DNA from: Chitinophaga sp. Ak27
GTDB lineage: Bacteria; Bacteroidota; Bacteroidia; Chitinophagales; Chitinophagaceae
NCBI RefSeq assembly: GCF_012726295.1
Contig: NZ_JABAOB010000005.1
Coordinates: 434,001 to 498,000, forward strand
DNA length: 64,000 nucleotides
Reading direction: 5' to 3'
The notes beneath the pieces were generated by a model, which did not search any database, was not told where the DNA came from, and saw nothing but the letters and a program-made list of their open reading frames with translations. The position numbers and the translations under genes are program-made. Shown one piece after another: positions 46,631 through 55,645 of this stretch (its first letter is position 1; each line of letters opens with the position of its first letter).

Positions 46631-48016
46631 ATGAAGAAACTTTTAGCATTATCCGCAGGTGCTTTACTGCTATGGCAAGCATCTACGGCCCAGCAAAAAC
46701 TTGTGGCAGATAAGATTATCGGCGTAGTAGGGGATAAGATTATCCTCAAATCCGATATGGACGGCGCTCTCGCCGATCAGCAACACAATTCCCCCGATGG
46801 AATCCTGAAGCCCGATGCTGCCTGCAAAACCCTGGAAATGCTGATTTCCCAGAAAGTAATGGTGCTACAGGCGGAAAGAGATAGCTTACCCGTAAGCGAT
46901 GGCGACGTGGAAGCGCAAATGGAAAACCGTATCCGTTACTTTGAATCGATGTACGGTAGTAAGGAAAAAATGAAAGAAATTACCGGCTACTCCATCTACC
47001 AACTGCGCGAACGTTTCCGTACACCTATTAAAGAAGGATTACTGGCCCAGGCCATGCGTAATAAAATCATTGAACCGGTAAAAGTGACGCCGTCAGAAGT
47101 AAAACGCTTCTTCGACGCCATCCCGAAAGATAGCCTCAAGTTCTACGAGTCTGAAATGGAAATCGGTACCCTCGTGCTGCAGCCCAAAGCTACCCGCGAA
47201 ATGGACCAATACGCCATTGACCGGCTCCTCGATTTCAAAAAACGAGTACTGAATAAAGAATCTGACTTCGGCTCCCTCGCTCTCTTGTACTCTGAAGATC
47301 CAGGCGTAAAAGACAACAAAGGTATTTACGTATTAAACCGTAATGATAAAACCACCTACGATCCCGAATTTGTAGCTGCCTCCTTCCGTTTGAAAGAAGG
47401 TGAAATTTCTTCCCCGGTGAAAACCCAGTTTGGATATCACCTCATCCAAATGGTGAAACGCTCCGGTGATAACGTAACCGTACAACATATCGTATTGCGC
47501 GCAGCGGTAACCAAATCCGACCTGGCAGCCAATATCGCCAAGCTGGACTCCATCCGCAGTGGTATCTTGGCCAATAAATACACTTTCTCCGAAGCCGTAG
47601 CAAAGTACAGCGATGCTCCTTCAGCGAAATTCGATGGTGGTATGCTCCAATCCAAAACCGGCGATGGTAGCACCCTGATCACTATTGACCAACTCGACGA
47701 TCCAAGCGAAAAAGATATCGTACTGATGCTCGATACCCTGAAACCAGGACAAATATCAGCTCCCGTGCAGTTTACCGATGAAAATGGCCGTACCTCCGTT
47801 CGCATCGTGTACCTGAAAACCCGTACGCAGCCACACCGGGAAAATCTGACTGATGACTATTCCCGTATCCAGCAACGTACCCTCGATATCAAACGCGCCG
47901 AAGCTATCAACAAATGGCTCACGGAAAAGATCCCAACGTTCTATGTACACGTTGACGATGAATACAAAAACTGTAACCGAATCAGCCAGTGGATGTCGTC
48001 ACTGGCCAAACAATAA
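46631..48016 (+). CDS. SurA-like periplasmic peptidyl-prolyl isomerase
   Basis: The 461-residue protein has a signal peptide (MKKLLALSAGALLLWQASTA) and a SurA N-terminal helical domain (about 20-170, VVGDKIILKSDMDGAL). Two parvulin PPIase domains follow; the first has KESDFGSLALLYSEDPGVKD and FRLKEGEISSPVKTQFGYHL, and the second VQHIVLRAAVTK and YTFSEAVAKYSDAPSAK. It should chaperone outer-membrane proteins, such as the SusC barrels, across the periplasm. It is monocistronic, with a terminator on each side. Confidence 0.92.
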   Translation: MKKLLALSAGALLLWQASTAQQKLVADKIIGVVGDKIILKSDMDGALADQQHNSPDGILKPDAACKTLEMLISQKVMVLQAERDSLPVSDGDVEAQMENRIRYFESMYGSKEKMKEITGYSIYQLRERFRTPIKEGLLAQAMRNKIIEPVKVTPSEVKRFFDAIPKDSLKFYESEMEIGTLVLQPKATREMDQYAIDRLLDFKKRVLNKESDFGSLALLYSEDPGVKDNKGIYVLNRNDKTTYDPEFVAASFRLKEGEISSPVKTQFGYHLIQMVKRSGDNVTVQHIVLRAAVTKSDLAANIAKLDSIRSGILANKYTFSEAVAKYSDAPSAKFDGGMLQSKTGDGSTLITIDQLDDPSEKDIVLMLDTLKPGQISAPVQFTDENGRTSVRIVYLKTRTQPHRENLTDDYSRIQQRTLDIKRAEAINKWLTEKIPTFYVHVDDEYKNCNRISQWMSSLAKQ

Positions 48017-48050
48017 AGCTACCGTAGCCCCCTGGCTATGAATAATTAGT

Positions 48051-48089
48051 AAAGCGGAGATAAGAGCGAAAAACTTTTATCTCCGCTTT
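48051..48089 (+). terminator. Terminator after the surA-like gene
   Basis: A 13-bp perfect stem (aaagcggagataa with ttatctccgcttt), a 13-nt loop, then CTGATTTT. Confidence 0.75.
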
Positions 48090-48147
48090 CTGATTTTAGC
48101 CTCATGGCTAAATCCTTATAGCTTTCTGGTTTTCTCCTTTTTTGGCG

Positions 48148-48155
48148 TACCTTTG
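48148..48155 (+). promoter_or_regulatory. Probable -7 box (TACCTTTG)
   Basis: It matches TAnnTTTG, 18 bp before the ATG at 48174. It overlaps the longer in-frame start at 48153, which is therefore rejected. Confidence 0.5.
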
Positions 48156-48173
48156 CGACTTCAATTTTCTGCC

Positions 48174-50021
48174 ATGAGTGATGCGATCAAACATGAATGC
48201 GGTCTGGCATTTATAAGATTAAGAAAACCGTTTTCCTACTACCAACAAAAATATGGGAGCGTTTTTTATGGGCTAAACAAACTTTACCTGCTCATGGAAA
48301 AACAACACAACAGAGGCCAGGACGGCGCTGGGGTGGCTACCGTAAAACTGAACACCGAACCCGGTGTACCTTTTATGCACCGCATCCGTAGCGCGGCGCC
48401 GCAGGCCATAGGCGATGTGTTTGCCAAAATACGCGATGAGATACAGGAAATAGAAAAATATCAGCCGGAAATCACCAAATACCCCGGCTTAATGAAAGGA
48501 CACGTGCGCTTCCTCGGAGAACTGATGATGGGACATATCCGCTATGCTACCCAGGGTAAGAACAACGTAGAGCTCTGCCATCCTTTCGTTCGCTACAATA
48601 CCATCCCCGCCCGTAACCTGACTATGGCGGGTAACTTTAACCTGATCAACACCGACGAACTGTTTGCATTCTCTAAGGCTGAGCCTGGTGATGTGCACAA
48701 AAACAGTGACCTCGCCGCCATGCTGGAAGTGGTACACCATTTCCTGGCGAAGGAAGATAGCGATGGCACGAAAGAACTCGACGTTAAAAGGATACTTCAA
48801 CAAGCCTTTTCCATGTTCGATGGTGGTTACCACACCTGTGGCCTCATCGGTTCCGGCGATGCATTCGTAATCCGCGATCCCCATGGTATCCGCCCTTCCT
48901 ATTACTACATCAACGACGATGTGATTGTAGCCGCCTCCGAAAGAGCTGCGATCCGCACTACCTTCAACGTTGGCGAAAATGAAGTACTGGAACTGATGCC
49001 GGGAAATGCCCTCATCGTTAAAAATAATGGCGACTACTCCATTGAACAAATCCTCGAACCCAAAGAACGTAAAGCCTGCAGTTTCGAAAGGATTTACTTC
49101 TCCCGCGGGAACGATGAAAAAATATACCGGGAACGTACAGATCTCGGCCGTCACCTATCTGGCACCGTTTTGAAAGCCATCGATAACGACCTCCGTAATA
49201 CCATCTTCTCTTTCATACCCAATACCGCTGAAGTAGCCTTCTACGGCCTGGTAAAGGGACTGGAAGCGTATCTGAATAAGATAAAGGTAGAACGTATTCT
49301 TTCCTGGGGAAATGACTATGACGAGGAAAAACTCAGCGAAATGATTAACCGCCGCATCCGTATTGACAAAATAGCGACCAAGGATGTGAAAATGAGGACC
49401 TTCATCACTGAAGACTCCAGCCGTAATGAGATGGTACAACACGTATATGACATCACCTACGGTAAGGTAAGACCAGGTATCGATACCCTCGTGGTTATTG
49501 ACGACTCTATTGTTCGTGGTACCACCCTCAAGGAAAGTATCATCAAGATGCTGGACCGCTTAGGCCCTAAAAAAATCATCGTGGTATCCTCTGCTCCGCA
49601 GATCCGTTACCCCGACTGCTATGGTATCGATATGAGCAAAATGGGCGATTTTGTGGCTTTCCAGGCAGCCATTGCTCTCCTGAAAGACCACGGCAAGGAA
49701 CATATCCTGCAGGAAGCCTACGGCCTCTGTAAAGAACTGGCGCGTACCAACACCCTGCATGCCCAGAACGTAGTAAAGAATGTTTATAAACCCTTTACAC
49801 CTGAGCAGATTTCAGCAAAAATTGCAGAAATCCTCACACCAAAAGGTATTGGTGCTGAAGTGGAAGTTATTTATCAATCTATCGAAAGTTTACACGCTGC
49901 CTGTCCCAATAACCTGGGCGACTGGTACTTTACCGGTAATTACCCCACTCCGGGCGGTAACCGCGTAGTAAATAAGGCCTTCATGAACTACATGGAAGGT
50001 AAAAACGAAAGAGGATACTAG
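48174..50021 (+). CDS. purF: Amidophosphoribosyltransferase-type protein (PurF-like, long form)
   Basis: The 615-residue protein has an N-terminal class II glutaminase domain. Its Cys9 in IKHECGLAFI would be exposed after removal of an 8-residue propeptide, as in Bacillus-type PurF; NRGQDGAG and GHIRYATQGKNN also fit. A type I phosphoribosyltransferase domain has the PRPP motif VVIDDSIVRGTTLKES. The expected reaction is PRPP plus glutamine to phosphoribosylamine. It is about 110 residues longer than usual PurF, with a C-terminal extension. It may be the phylum-specific paralog rather than the main purine enzyme. No other pur genes are nearby. Confidence 0.82.
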   Translation: MSDAIKHECGLAFIRLRKPFSYYQQKYGSVFYGLNKLYLLMEKQHNRGQDGAGVATVKLNTEPGVPFMHRIRSAAPQAIGDVFAKIRDEIQEIEKYQPEITKYPGLMKGHVRFLGELMMGHIRYATQGKNNVELCHPFVRYNTIPARNLTMAGNFNLINTDELFAFSKAEPGDVHKNSDLAAMLEVVHHFLAKEDSDGTKELDVKRILQQAFSMFDGGYHTCGLIGSGDAFVIRDPHGIRPSYYYINDDVIVAASERAAIRTTFNVGENEVLELMPGNALIVKNNGDYSIEQILEPKERKACSFERIYFSRGNDEKIYRERTDLGRHLSGTVLKAIDNDLRNTIFSFIPNTAEVAFYGLVKGLEAYLNKIKVERILSWGNDYDEEKLSEMINRRIRIDKIATKDVKMRTFITEDSSRNEMVQHVYDITYGKVRPGIDTLVVIDDSIVRGTTLKESIIKMLDRLGPKKIIVVSSAPQIRYPDCYGIDMSKMGDFVAFQAAIALLKDHGKEHILQEAYGLCKELARTNTLHAQNVVKNVYKPFTPEQISAKIAEILTPKGIGAEVEVIYQSIESLHAACPNNLGDWYFTGNYPTPGGNRVVNKAFMNYMEGKNERGY

Positions 50022-50030
50022 TTAAGCCAA

Positions 50031-50145
50031 AGGCTTAAAGCATAAAGCAAAAAGCTATTGAAGCGGATGATCTTTGCGAATATCAAAAATCGCATTAAAC
50101 ATTCACTACAATAGCTTTTTGCTTTCCGCTTTAAGCTTTTTGCTC
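50031..50145. repeat. Large palindromic repeat element, copy B
   Basis: The left part (50031-50070, rich in AAAGCATAAAGC and GCTATTGAAGCGGATGA) pairs with the right part (50101-50145, ACAATAGCTTTTTGCTT and GCTTTAAGC), with several mismatches. The arm core AGCTATTGAAGCG and central GAATATC are shared with the copy at 8951-9040. It lies between the PurF-like and SixA-like genes, 10 bp after a stop codon. Confidence 0.7.
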
Positions 50146-50277
50146 TTTCAAATAACCTTTTCTTCCCATGTTAATTTTATCTTAAATAACGCCATGGTGG
50201 CTGACAGTATAATTCTAAGAAGTTAACTTCCTGTAAAATCTGTATTTTCGTCTCAGTTAACTATTGGTTTTCAGCCC

Positions 50278-50775
50278 ATGAAAACATTACTGCTCATACG
50301 TCATGCTAAATCCAGCTGGAACGATCCGGACATGGATGATTTTGACCGGCCGCTCAACAAACGGGGCAAACAAAATGCGCCGGAAATGGCGCAGCGACTG
50401 ATTTCTCGGGGAATGGTGCCGGAGCTGATCATTTCCAGTCCGGCCAAAAGGGCCAGAACGACCGCCAAAATGATGGCCAGTGAATGGAAATATCCTAAAC
50501 AGGCTATTCTATTGGAAGAAGAACTTTACCTCTGCTATGCAGCCACTTTCCTCAAAGTAATCACCAAAATTGATGATGATTTCGGCGCCGTCGCCATTTT
50601 TGCCCATAACCCCGGGATTACCGATTTTGCTAATTATCTGACGGAAGAAATCAGGATAGATAATGTACCGACTACGGGCATTTTTGCCATACAGGCCGAT
50701 ACTCAAAGCTGGAAAGACTTTGACATGGCCAGGAAAAAGTTCCTTTTCTTCGAATACCCGCGAAAAGACGATTAG
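50278..50775 (+). CDS. SixA-like histidine phosphatase
   Basis: The 165-residue histidine phosphatase has the catalytic motif LLIRHAKSSW (Arg8, His9) and a second conserved histidine in AIFAHNPGITDFANYL. E. coli SixA removes phosphate from phosphohistidine on signalling proteins, and this short form matches that subgroup. Other short members have different substrates. It overlaps the convergent proC by 4 bp at the stop codons. Confidence 0.85.
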   Translation: MKTLLLIRHAKSSWNDPDMDDFDRPLNKRGKQNAPEMAQRLISRGMVPELIISSPAKRARTTAKMMASEWKYPKQAILLEEELYLCYAATFLKVITKIDDDFGAVAIFAHNPGITDFANYLTEEIRIDNVPTTGIFAIQADTQSWKDFDMARKKFLFFEYPRKDD

Positions 50776-51569
50776 TCCTTCACTATTTTATTATAGGAAG
50801 CAGTGATCCCCTTGATCAGGGAGGAACTGAATCCCTGGTGCTCCATTTCATTGAGCCCGGCAATGGTGCATCCTTTAGGCGTCGTTACCTTATCAATTTC
50901 TTCCTCCGGATGACGGTTCTCGCGAATCAGTAACTCTGCTGCCCCCTTCACGGTTTGTGCCGCAATCAGGCTGGCCGTACGTGCATCAAAACCTATTTCA
51001 ATGCCTCCCTGAATATTAGCGCGAATATAACGCAGCGCATAGGCAATACCACAGGCACCCAATACAGTAGCTGCATCCATTAGCTTTTCATCAATACTCA
51101 CAGTAGCTCCCAACTGGTCAAACATTGTCTTTACATAGCGCATCTGCTCTTCTGTAGCATGTTTGTGGGCAATACAGGTAATAGATTCCTGGATAGCAAT
51201 AGCGGTATTAGGCATGGCCCTTACCACCGGCATTCCCGGTAGTACATGCTCCAGGTCATCTATACTGACACCGGTAACCACACTGATTAAAATATGGCGG
51301 GACGGGTCAAAAGAAGCTTTAAACTCCTGTAATACCTCCCGCACATTGTAGGGCTTCAATGCCACTACAATCACTTCCGCTTCGCGGATCGCGATATCAT
51401 TGTCGGTTTCTATCCGTACTCCTGCATCTTTTAAGGCCGCCAGCGTACGCGTGTTACGCTTGGTAACCGTAATATCTGCGGCCTTCGAAAAACCGCTCTT
51501 CAGCAATCCCTGGGCAATGGCCGATCCCAGATTTCCTCCACCTATAATGGCTATTTTTTTGGCTGACAT
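50772..51569 (-). CDS. proC: Pyrroline-5-carboxylate reductase
   Basis: The 265-residue Rossmann-fold enzyme makes proline from pyrroline-5-carboxylate with NAD(P)H. Visible marks are KIAIIGGGNLGSAIAQGLL at the N-terminus, VVALKPYNVREVL, VVRAMPNTAIAIQESITCI, and the C-terminal signature VTTPKGCTIAGLNEMEHQGF. Length and layout are normal. The start fits the family. Confidence 0.95.
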   Translation of the reverse strand: MSAKKIAIIGGGNLGSAIAQGLLKSGFSKAADITVTKRNTRTLAALKDAGVRIETDNDIAIREAEVIVVALKPYNVREVLQEFKASFDPSRHILISVVTGVSIDDLEHVLPGMPVVRAMPNTAIAIQESITCIAHKHATEEQMRYVKTMFDQLGATVSIDEKLMDAATVLGACGIAYALRYIRANIQGGIEIGFDARTASLIAAQTVKGAAELLIRENRHPEEEIDKVTTPKGCTIAGLNEMEHQGFSSSLIKGITASYNKIVKD

Positions 51570-51656
51570 AAAAAAATGTTTACACTATAAATCCTGAGAA
51601 AGGTATAACAAAAGCCGCATCCATGCAAACGGCAACGAATTTCTTACCTTGCAGAT

Positions 51657-54600
51657 ATGCAGGCATTACAAACAGCAGCCGCGTTTTACGCCAGAATAAA
51701 GGAAGTACATAGCATTCAAAATACGGAGGACAAAGTCCGTCATTATAAACAGATCCTGGAAATCCTCTTCCGGGAGTTAACCCGGAAAGAAACCCGCACT
51801 TTCGGTAATTTGTTTGCCCGCATGCAGTTCTTCTTCGACCGGCAATTGGTTCCCCCGGATATCCATCAGCAGCTGACTGCCCTGCGCATACTAACGAACA
51901 AGGCCACACGGGGCATGTTTCCCCTCCAGGAAGCAGAGCATGTGCTTTGCATCAAGGCCCTCACTGAATCTGTGGCCTGGTGCTACCAGGTACAGCCTCC
52001 TGATGAACTCACCGCCTTTTATGCTTCCGCCGGCGTACATAAGCTATCGCTGGCCTGGCAATACCGTGCCGGCGATCTCGCCCTGGTAAAGTGCATGGTC
52101 ACTGCTGTGGGCACGCTCACCACCACGGCGCAAGGAAAGTATACCCTGCTGCTCTCTGCCAAAAACGATGAACAAGGCGACTTTCAGCTGCTGCTCGAAC
52201 ATCTGGAACCGGCTACCATCGCCTCCCTGCAGGATCTATTGCGCCCCTACGATACCATCAACGTACTTCACTGCCGCCAGGGCGCCTCCGGGCACGAATA
52301 CGCTACCACCGCTGAAAGCCAGGTAGTACTCGAACCCGACCTGCTGATAGATATCAGCGACCTGGCAGAATGCTTTACCCATAAAGGCGCCAACCGGCTG
52401 CTCTACCTAGTGAAAAAACTCACCCCGCAGCAATCCAGCCCCGCCGCCTTCAAGGGAAATCTCGTGAATGCCCTGCTGGATGAGATGCTGCGCAACAAAG
52501 ACATCAATTTTAAAACCTCCTTTGTGGAAGCCGTCGCCGAAAATGTACTGCAAGCTGCCGCCTACGGCCGTGAAAAAATCAATGACATGTTTCGTGATAT
52601 CCGGCAACAACACTGGGGCAATCTGCATAATACCGTAAAAGAATTGCAGGAGCAGCCTGTCCGGATAGAGCCTACCTTTTTTTCTGCTCAATACGGGCTG
52701 CAAGGACGCCTGGACCTGATGGCCGAAGACGATCACGACGAATACCGCAAAGAAATATTTGAGCTGAAAAGTGGCAAATGTCCCGACTATCACACCTGGA
52801 AAAATCATGAAATGCAGGTAGTAGGATATAACCTGTTGCTGAAATCTACTTTTGGGAGGCATCGCAAAGGTAGTTCGGCCATCCTGTATTCGGCTGCTAC
52901 CACCACTCCGCTGCGAAATGTGACCAGTACCCATCTGACGGAAAACGACCTGTTACAACTCCGTAATGAAGTAGTAGCCATGTTGCTCCGCCTGGCAGGA
53001 GGCGAGGCAGAAATACTGTCGGCCATTACTACTGCCGCCGCTATTGGACTACCTTCATTCAGTGCCGCGCATTTCACCGCCTTTGAACGGGCCTGGCTAA
53101 CGGCACCGCCGGTGCATAAAGCCTACTACCATGAATTCCTCGCCTTTATGCTCCGGGAATACCTGCAAGCCAAATGTGGTATGTTTTCGGAAATTAACCG
53201 GGAAGATGATGCCGACGGCTTTGCCGCACTATGGCTGCAACCCGAAAAAGATAAATTATCCCGCTTCAATATTATCCCGGGACTGCGGTTCCGGGAATTT
53301 GACACGGTGAATAGTTCCGTGCTGTTTGACATAGTCGTTCCCGTTAGCCACAACTTCAGGAAAGGCGATACCGCTATTATCTATCCCCGTACCAGCACTG
53401 AACTCCAGCCCATGCAACAGCAACTGCTGAAGGGCAGGATAGAAGAGCTGGGCAAAGACCAGCTGGCCTTTTCGTTGAATAACCGGCAAATGACGCTCGA
53501 CTTCTTCCGGCAATTTGATGAATGGATTATTGAGCACGACATTTACGAATCTAATTATTGGACGGCCACTGCATCCCTGTTTTACATGATTTCCCCCTTG
53601 TACCGGGAGCGCGCCAATATGCTGCTGGGCATGGGTACGCCACGCTGGTACCCTTTACAACACACCTCTCCTGCAATGTTCAATGCTAACCAAGAACAGA
53701 TTGTAAAACAGGCATTGGAGGCGCAGGACTACTACCTGTTACAGGGGCCTCCCGGTACGGGCAAAACCTCCTCGCTGCTTACGACCATGGTGGGCGAAAT
53801 GGTTAAGCAGGATACCTACGTAATTATTGTGGCCTTTACCAACAAGGCAGTAGAGGAAATATGTCATAAGCTCAGTGCTAAAGGCATTGACCATTTACGC
53901 ATGGGTGGCCGCAGTTCCGAGGCGGCACTTATCCTGAAACAATATTGCCTGGAAGGCTCCCTGGATGAAGCCCGCCGTTATATTACCGGGCACCGGGTAT
54001 TTGTAGCTACCGTAGCTACCATGGCTACCCGGCTGGAACAGTTAGTAATGATGGGGATTCCTACCGATACACTGGTTGTAGATGAAGCCTCGCAGCTGAC
54101 AGAACCCCAGCTCCTGGGGCTATTGATGCCTTTCCGCAAATTTATCCTGATAGGCGACCAGAATCAGCTGCCCCCTGTGGTAGCGCAGGAGGAGCACTTC
54201 TGCCAGGTGAAAGCTCCCTGCCTGTTGGACCTGGGCATACGGGACCTGCGTACGTCTATCTTTGAGCGGCTGATACTACGTTGTAAAACCAACCATTGGC
54301 GGCATGCCTGGGGCATGCTCAATACCCATTTCAGGATGCACGACAGCATTGCGGCATTGGTAAATCATTACTATGCCGGCCAGCTGTCGTCGGGAAGAGC
54401 AGCGCAACAGGCCGCATTCGACCCGGCGCCCGCCTATGAAAGTATAGGCTGGGAGCGGGTATTATCTCTCGGGAGAAAAATATTTATTCCCAGCCCTTAT
54501 GAAGCCACTTCCAAGATGAACAAAACAGAAGCCCGCTGGGTGGCCTCTTTGCTACAGCATCTGAAAACCCGCTATGGAACTAGCTTTAGTAAAGATACGG

Positions 54601-54947
54601 TGGGCGTGGTAACTCCCTGGCGAACACAAATCAGCCTTATCCGGGAGCTGATAGCAGACGATGATACCCTGCAGGACATCAATATAGACACGGTAGAGCG
54701 TTTTCAGGGATCTGAAAACGATATTATTATTGTTTCGCTGGCGGTATATCATGCCGCGCAGGTACAAACGCTGCAGTGCCTGGGGCAGTTTAACTGGGAG
54801 GAGGAGCACATAGAAGTAGACCGTAAATTGTTGGTAACGTTATCGCGCGCCCGAAAACAGGTGATTATCCTTGGTCACGAGCCGGTTCTAAAAGATAGTG
54901 TGCATTACTGCCGTATGTTGGCAGATATGAGTAGGGGAGTGCTGTAA
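51657..54947 (+). CDS. Dna2-like fused nuclease and SF1 helicase
   Basis: The 1096-residue protein combines a PD-(D/E)xK nuclease with a UPF1/Dna2-type SF1B helicase. Nuclease residues are Asp353 (GRLDLM), Glu369-x-Lys371 (FELKSGK) and Gln387 (MQVVGYNLLL). Helicase motifs are Walker A GPPGTGKTS (Lys703), Walker B VVDEASQLTEP (Asp809, Glu810), GDQNQLPPVV, TVERFQGSENDIIIVSL and LLVTLSRARKQVIILG. The cysteine cluster that binds Fe-S in Dna2 and Cas4 is not seen. It probably processes DNA ends or flaps in repair or replication. It stands alone, with no defence genes around. Confidence 0.85.
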   Translation: MQALQTAAAFYARIKEVHSIQNTEDKVRHYKQILEILFRELTRKETRTFGNLFARMQFFFDRQLVPPDIHQQLTALRILTNKATRGMFPLQEAEHVLCIKALTESVAWCYQVQPPDELTAFYASAGVHKLSLAWQYRAGDLALVKCMVTAVGTLTTTAQGKYTLLLSAKNDEQGDFQLLLEHLEPATIASLQDLLRPYDTINVLHCRQGASGHEYATTAESQVVLEPDLLIDISDLAECFTHKGANRLLYLVKKLTPQQSSPAAFKGNLVNALLDEMLRNKDINFKTSFVEAVAENVLQAAAYGREKINDMFRDIRQQHWGNLHNTVKELQEQPVRIEPTFFSAQYGLQGRLDLMAEDDHDEYRKEIFELKSGKCPDYHTWKNHEMQVVGYNLLLKSTFGRHRKGSSAILYSAATTTPLRNVTSTHLTENDLLQLRNEVVAMLLRLAGGEAEILSAITTAAAIGLPSFSAAHFTAFERAWLTAPPVHKAYYHEFLAFMLREYLQAKCGMFSEINREDDADGFAALWLQPEKDKLSRFNIIPGLRFREFDTVNSSVLFDIVVPVSHNFRKGDTAIIYPRTSTELQPMQQQLLKGRIEELGKDQLAFSLNNRQMTLDFFRQFDEWIIEHDIYESNYWTATASLFYMISPLYRERANMLLGMGTPRWYPLQHTSPAMFNANQEQIVKQALEAQDYYLLQGPPGTGKTSSLLTTMVGEMVKQDTYVIIVAFTNKAVEEICHKLSAKGIDHLRMGGRSSEAALILKQYCLEGSLDEARRYITGHRVFVATVATMATRLEQLVMMGIPTDTLVVDEASQLTEPQLLGLLMPFRKFILIGDQNQLPPVVAQEEHFCQVKAPCLLDLGIRDLRTSIFERLILRCKTNHWRHAWGMLNTHFRMHDSIAALVNHYYAGQLSSGRAAQQAAFDPAPAYESIGWERVLSLGRKIFIPSPYEATSKMNKTEARWVASLLQHLKTRYGTSFSKDTVGVVTPWRTQISLIRELIADDDTLQDINIDTVERFQGSENDIIIVSLAVYHAAQVQTLQCLGQFNWEEEHIEVDRKLLVTLSRARKQVIILGHEPVLKDSVHYCRMLADMSRGVL

Positions 54948-54960
54948 GGCGCCCGCAAAT

Positions 54961-54993
54961 AACGATGGCCATACACGTGGTATGGCCATCGTT
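54961..54993. terminator. Perfect 14-bp hairpin between convergent genes
   Basis: aacgatggccatac pairs with gtatggccatcgtt, loop acgtg. No T-run on either strand, so it is terminator-like only. Confidence 0.5.
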
Positions 54994-55033
54994 CAGACAA
55001 CATCATATATGATCATTCCTGGCTAACCAGGCT

Positions 55034-55603
55034 TTAATCCAGTGTTACATGTGCCCAGTTTTCACCGCTTTTAATGCGGTAAAGCTGCATTTCACTGATA
55101 TCAAACTGTTCAGCAATTTGCTTCATTGTTTTTTTACCAGGTTTATTCAGCAGGCGTTTAATGCTTTTTACTTTAGAAACATTCAGTTTCAGCCCTTTGA
55201 TGCGGTTACGCTGTTTTTCCTTATAGGCCAGCTTGGCAGGGCTTTTTTGCTGATGTTCTTCCATTTCCTCTTTGGTGGCCCATTTGAGGTTGGATGCTTT
55301 GTTATTCTTTTTATCGTAGTCCAGGTGGATCACATATTTATGTGACCGTCCTGCTTTCTTACTGAAAAGTTTGGCCACCTCCCGGTGCAGGTAGAGTGAC
55401 TGGTAGCTGTCGGCCGGCTTTACGTTCAATACCGTATAGCCTTCCACGGTAGACCCCGTGAGCAGCTTGCCATCTTCGGTACTTTCATGATAACTGATCA
55501 CTCTCCCCATGTTGGATACAGCGTATTTTTTACGCAGGGCAGATTTGTTTTTAATCTGTAAGTCTTTCCAGACTTCGTTTTTCAGATTTTTAATTGTGGT
55601 CAT
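55034..55603 (-). CDS. NUMOD4/HNH-like protein with C-terminal helix-turn-helix
   Basis: The 189-residue, very basic protein has an N-terminal NUMOD4-like part (EVWKDLQIKN, YAVSNMGRVISY). The HNH-like block HLDYDKKNNKASNLKWATKE follows, in the position of the usual NHxDGNKxNNxxxNLEW. A C-terminal helix-turn-helix is likely (KTMKQIAEQFDISEMQLYRI). Such proteins come from homing endonucleases. The HNH core keeps His and the NN and NLKW residues, but has Ile before His. It is a free-standing gene with no intron or intein nearby, so it may be a domesticated DNA-binding protein or an active endonuclease. Confidence 0.75.
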   Translation of the reverse strand: MTTIKNLKNEVWKDLQIKNKSALRKKYAVSNMGRVISYHESTEDGKLLTGSTVEGYTVLNVKPADSYQSLYLHREVAKLFSKKAGRSHKYVIHLDYDKKNNKASNLKWATKEEMEEHQQKSPAKLAYKEKQRNRIKGLKLNVSKVKSIKRLLNKPGKKTMKQIAEQFDISEMQLYRIKSGENWAHVTLD

Positions 55604-55645
55604 GTGAAAGCAATTTTTATTTTTTTATATCCTGGGGTTATCCGT

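Noticed and set aside
51657-55603. Defence island built on the Dna2-like helicase and the HNH gene
   Set aside because: The two genes are convergent and separated by a hairpin, and neighbours are housekeeping genes (proC, dusB); no other defence gene is present.
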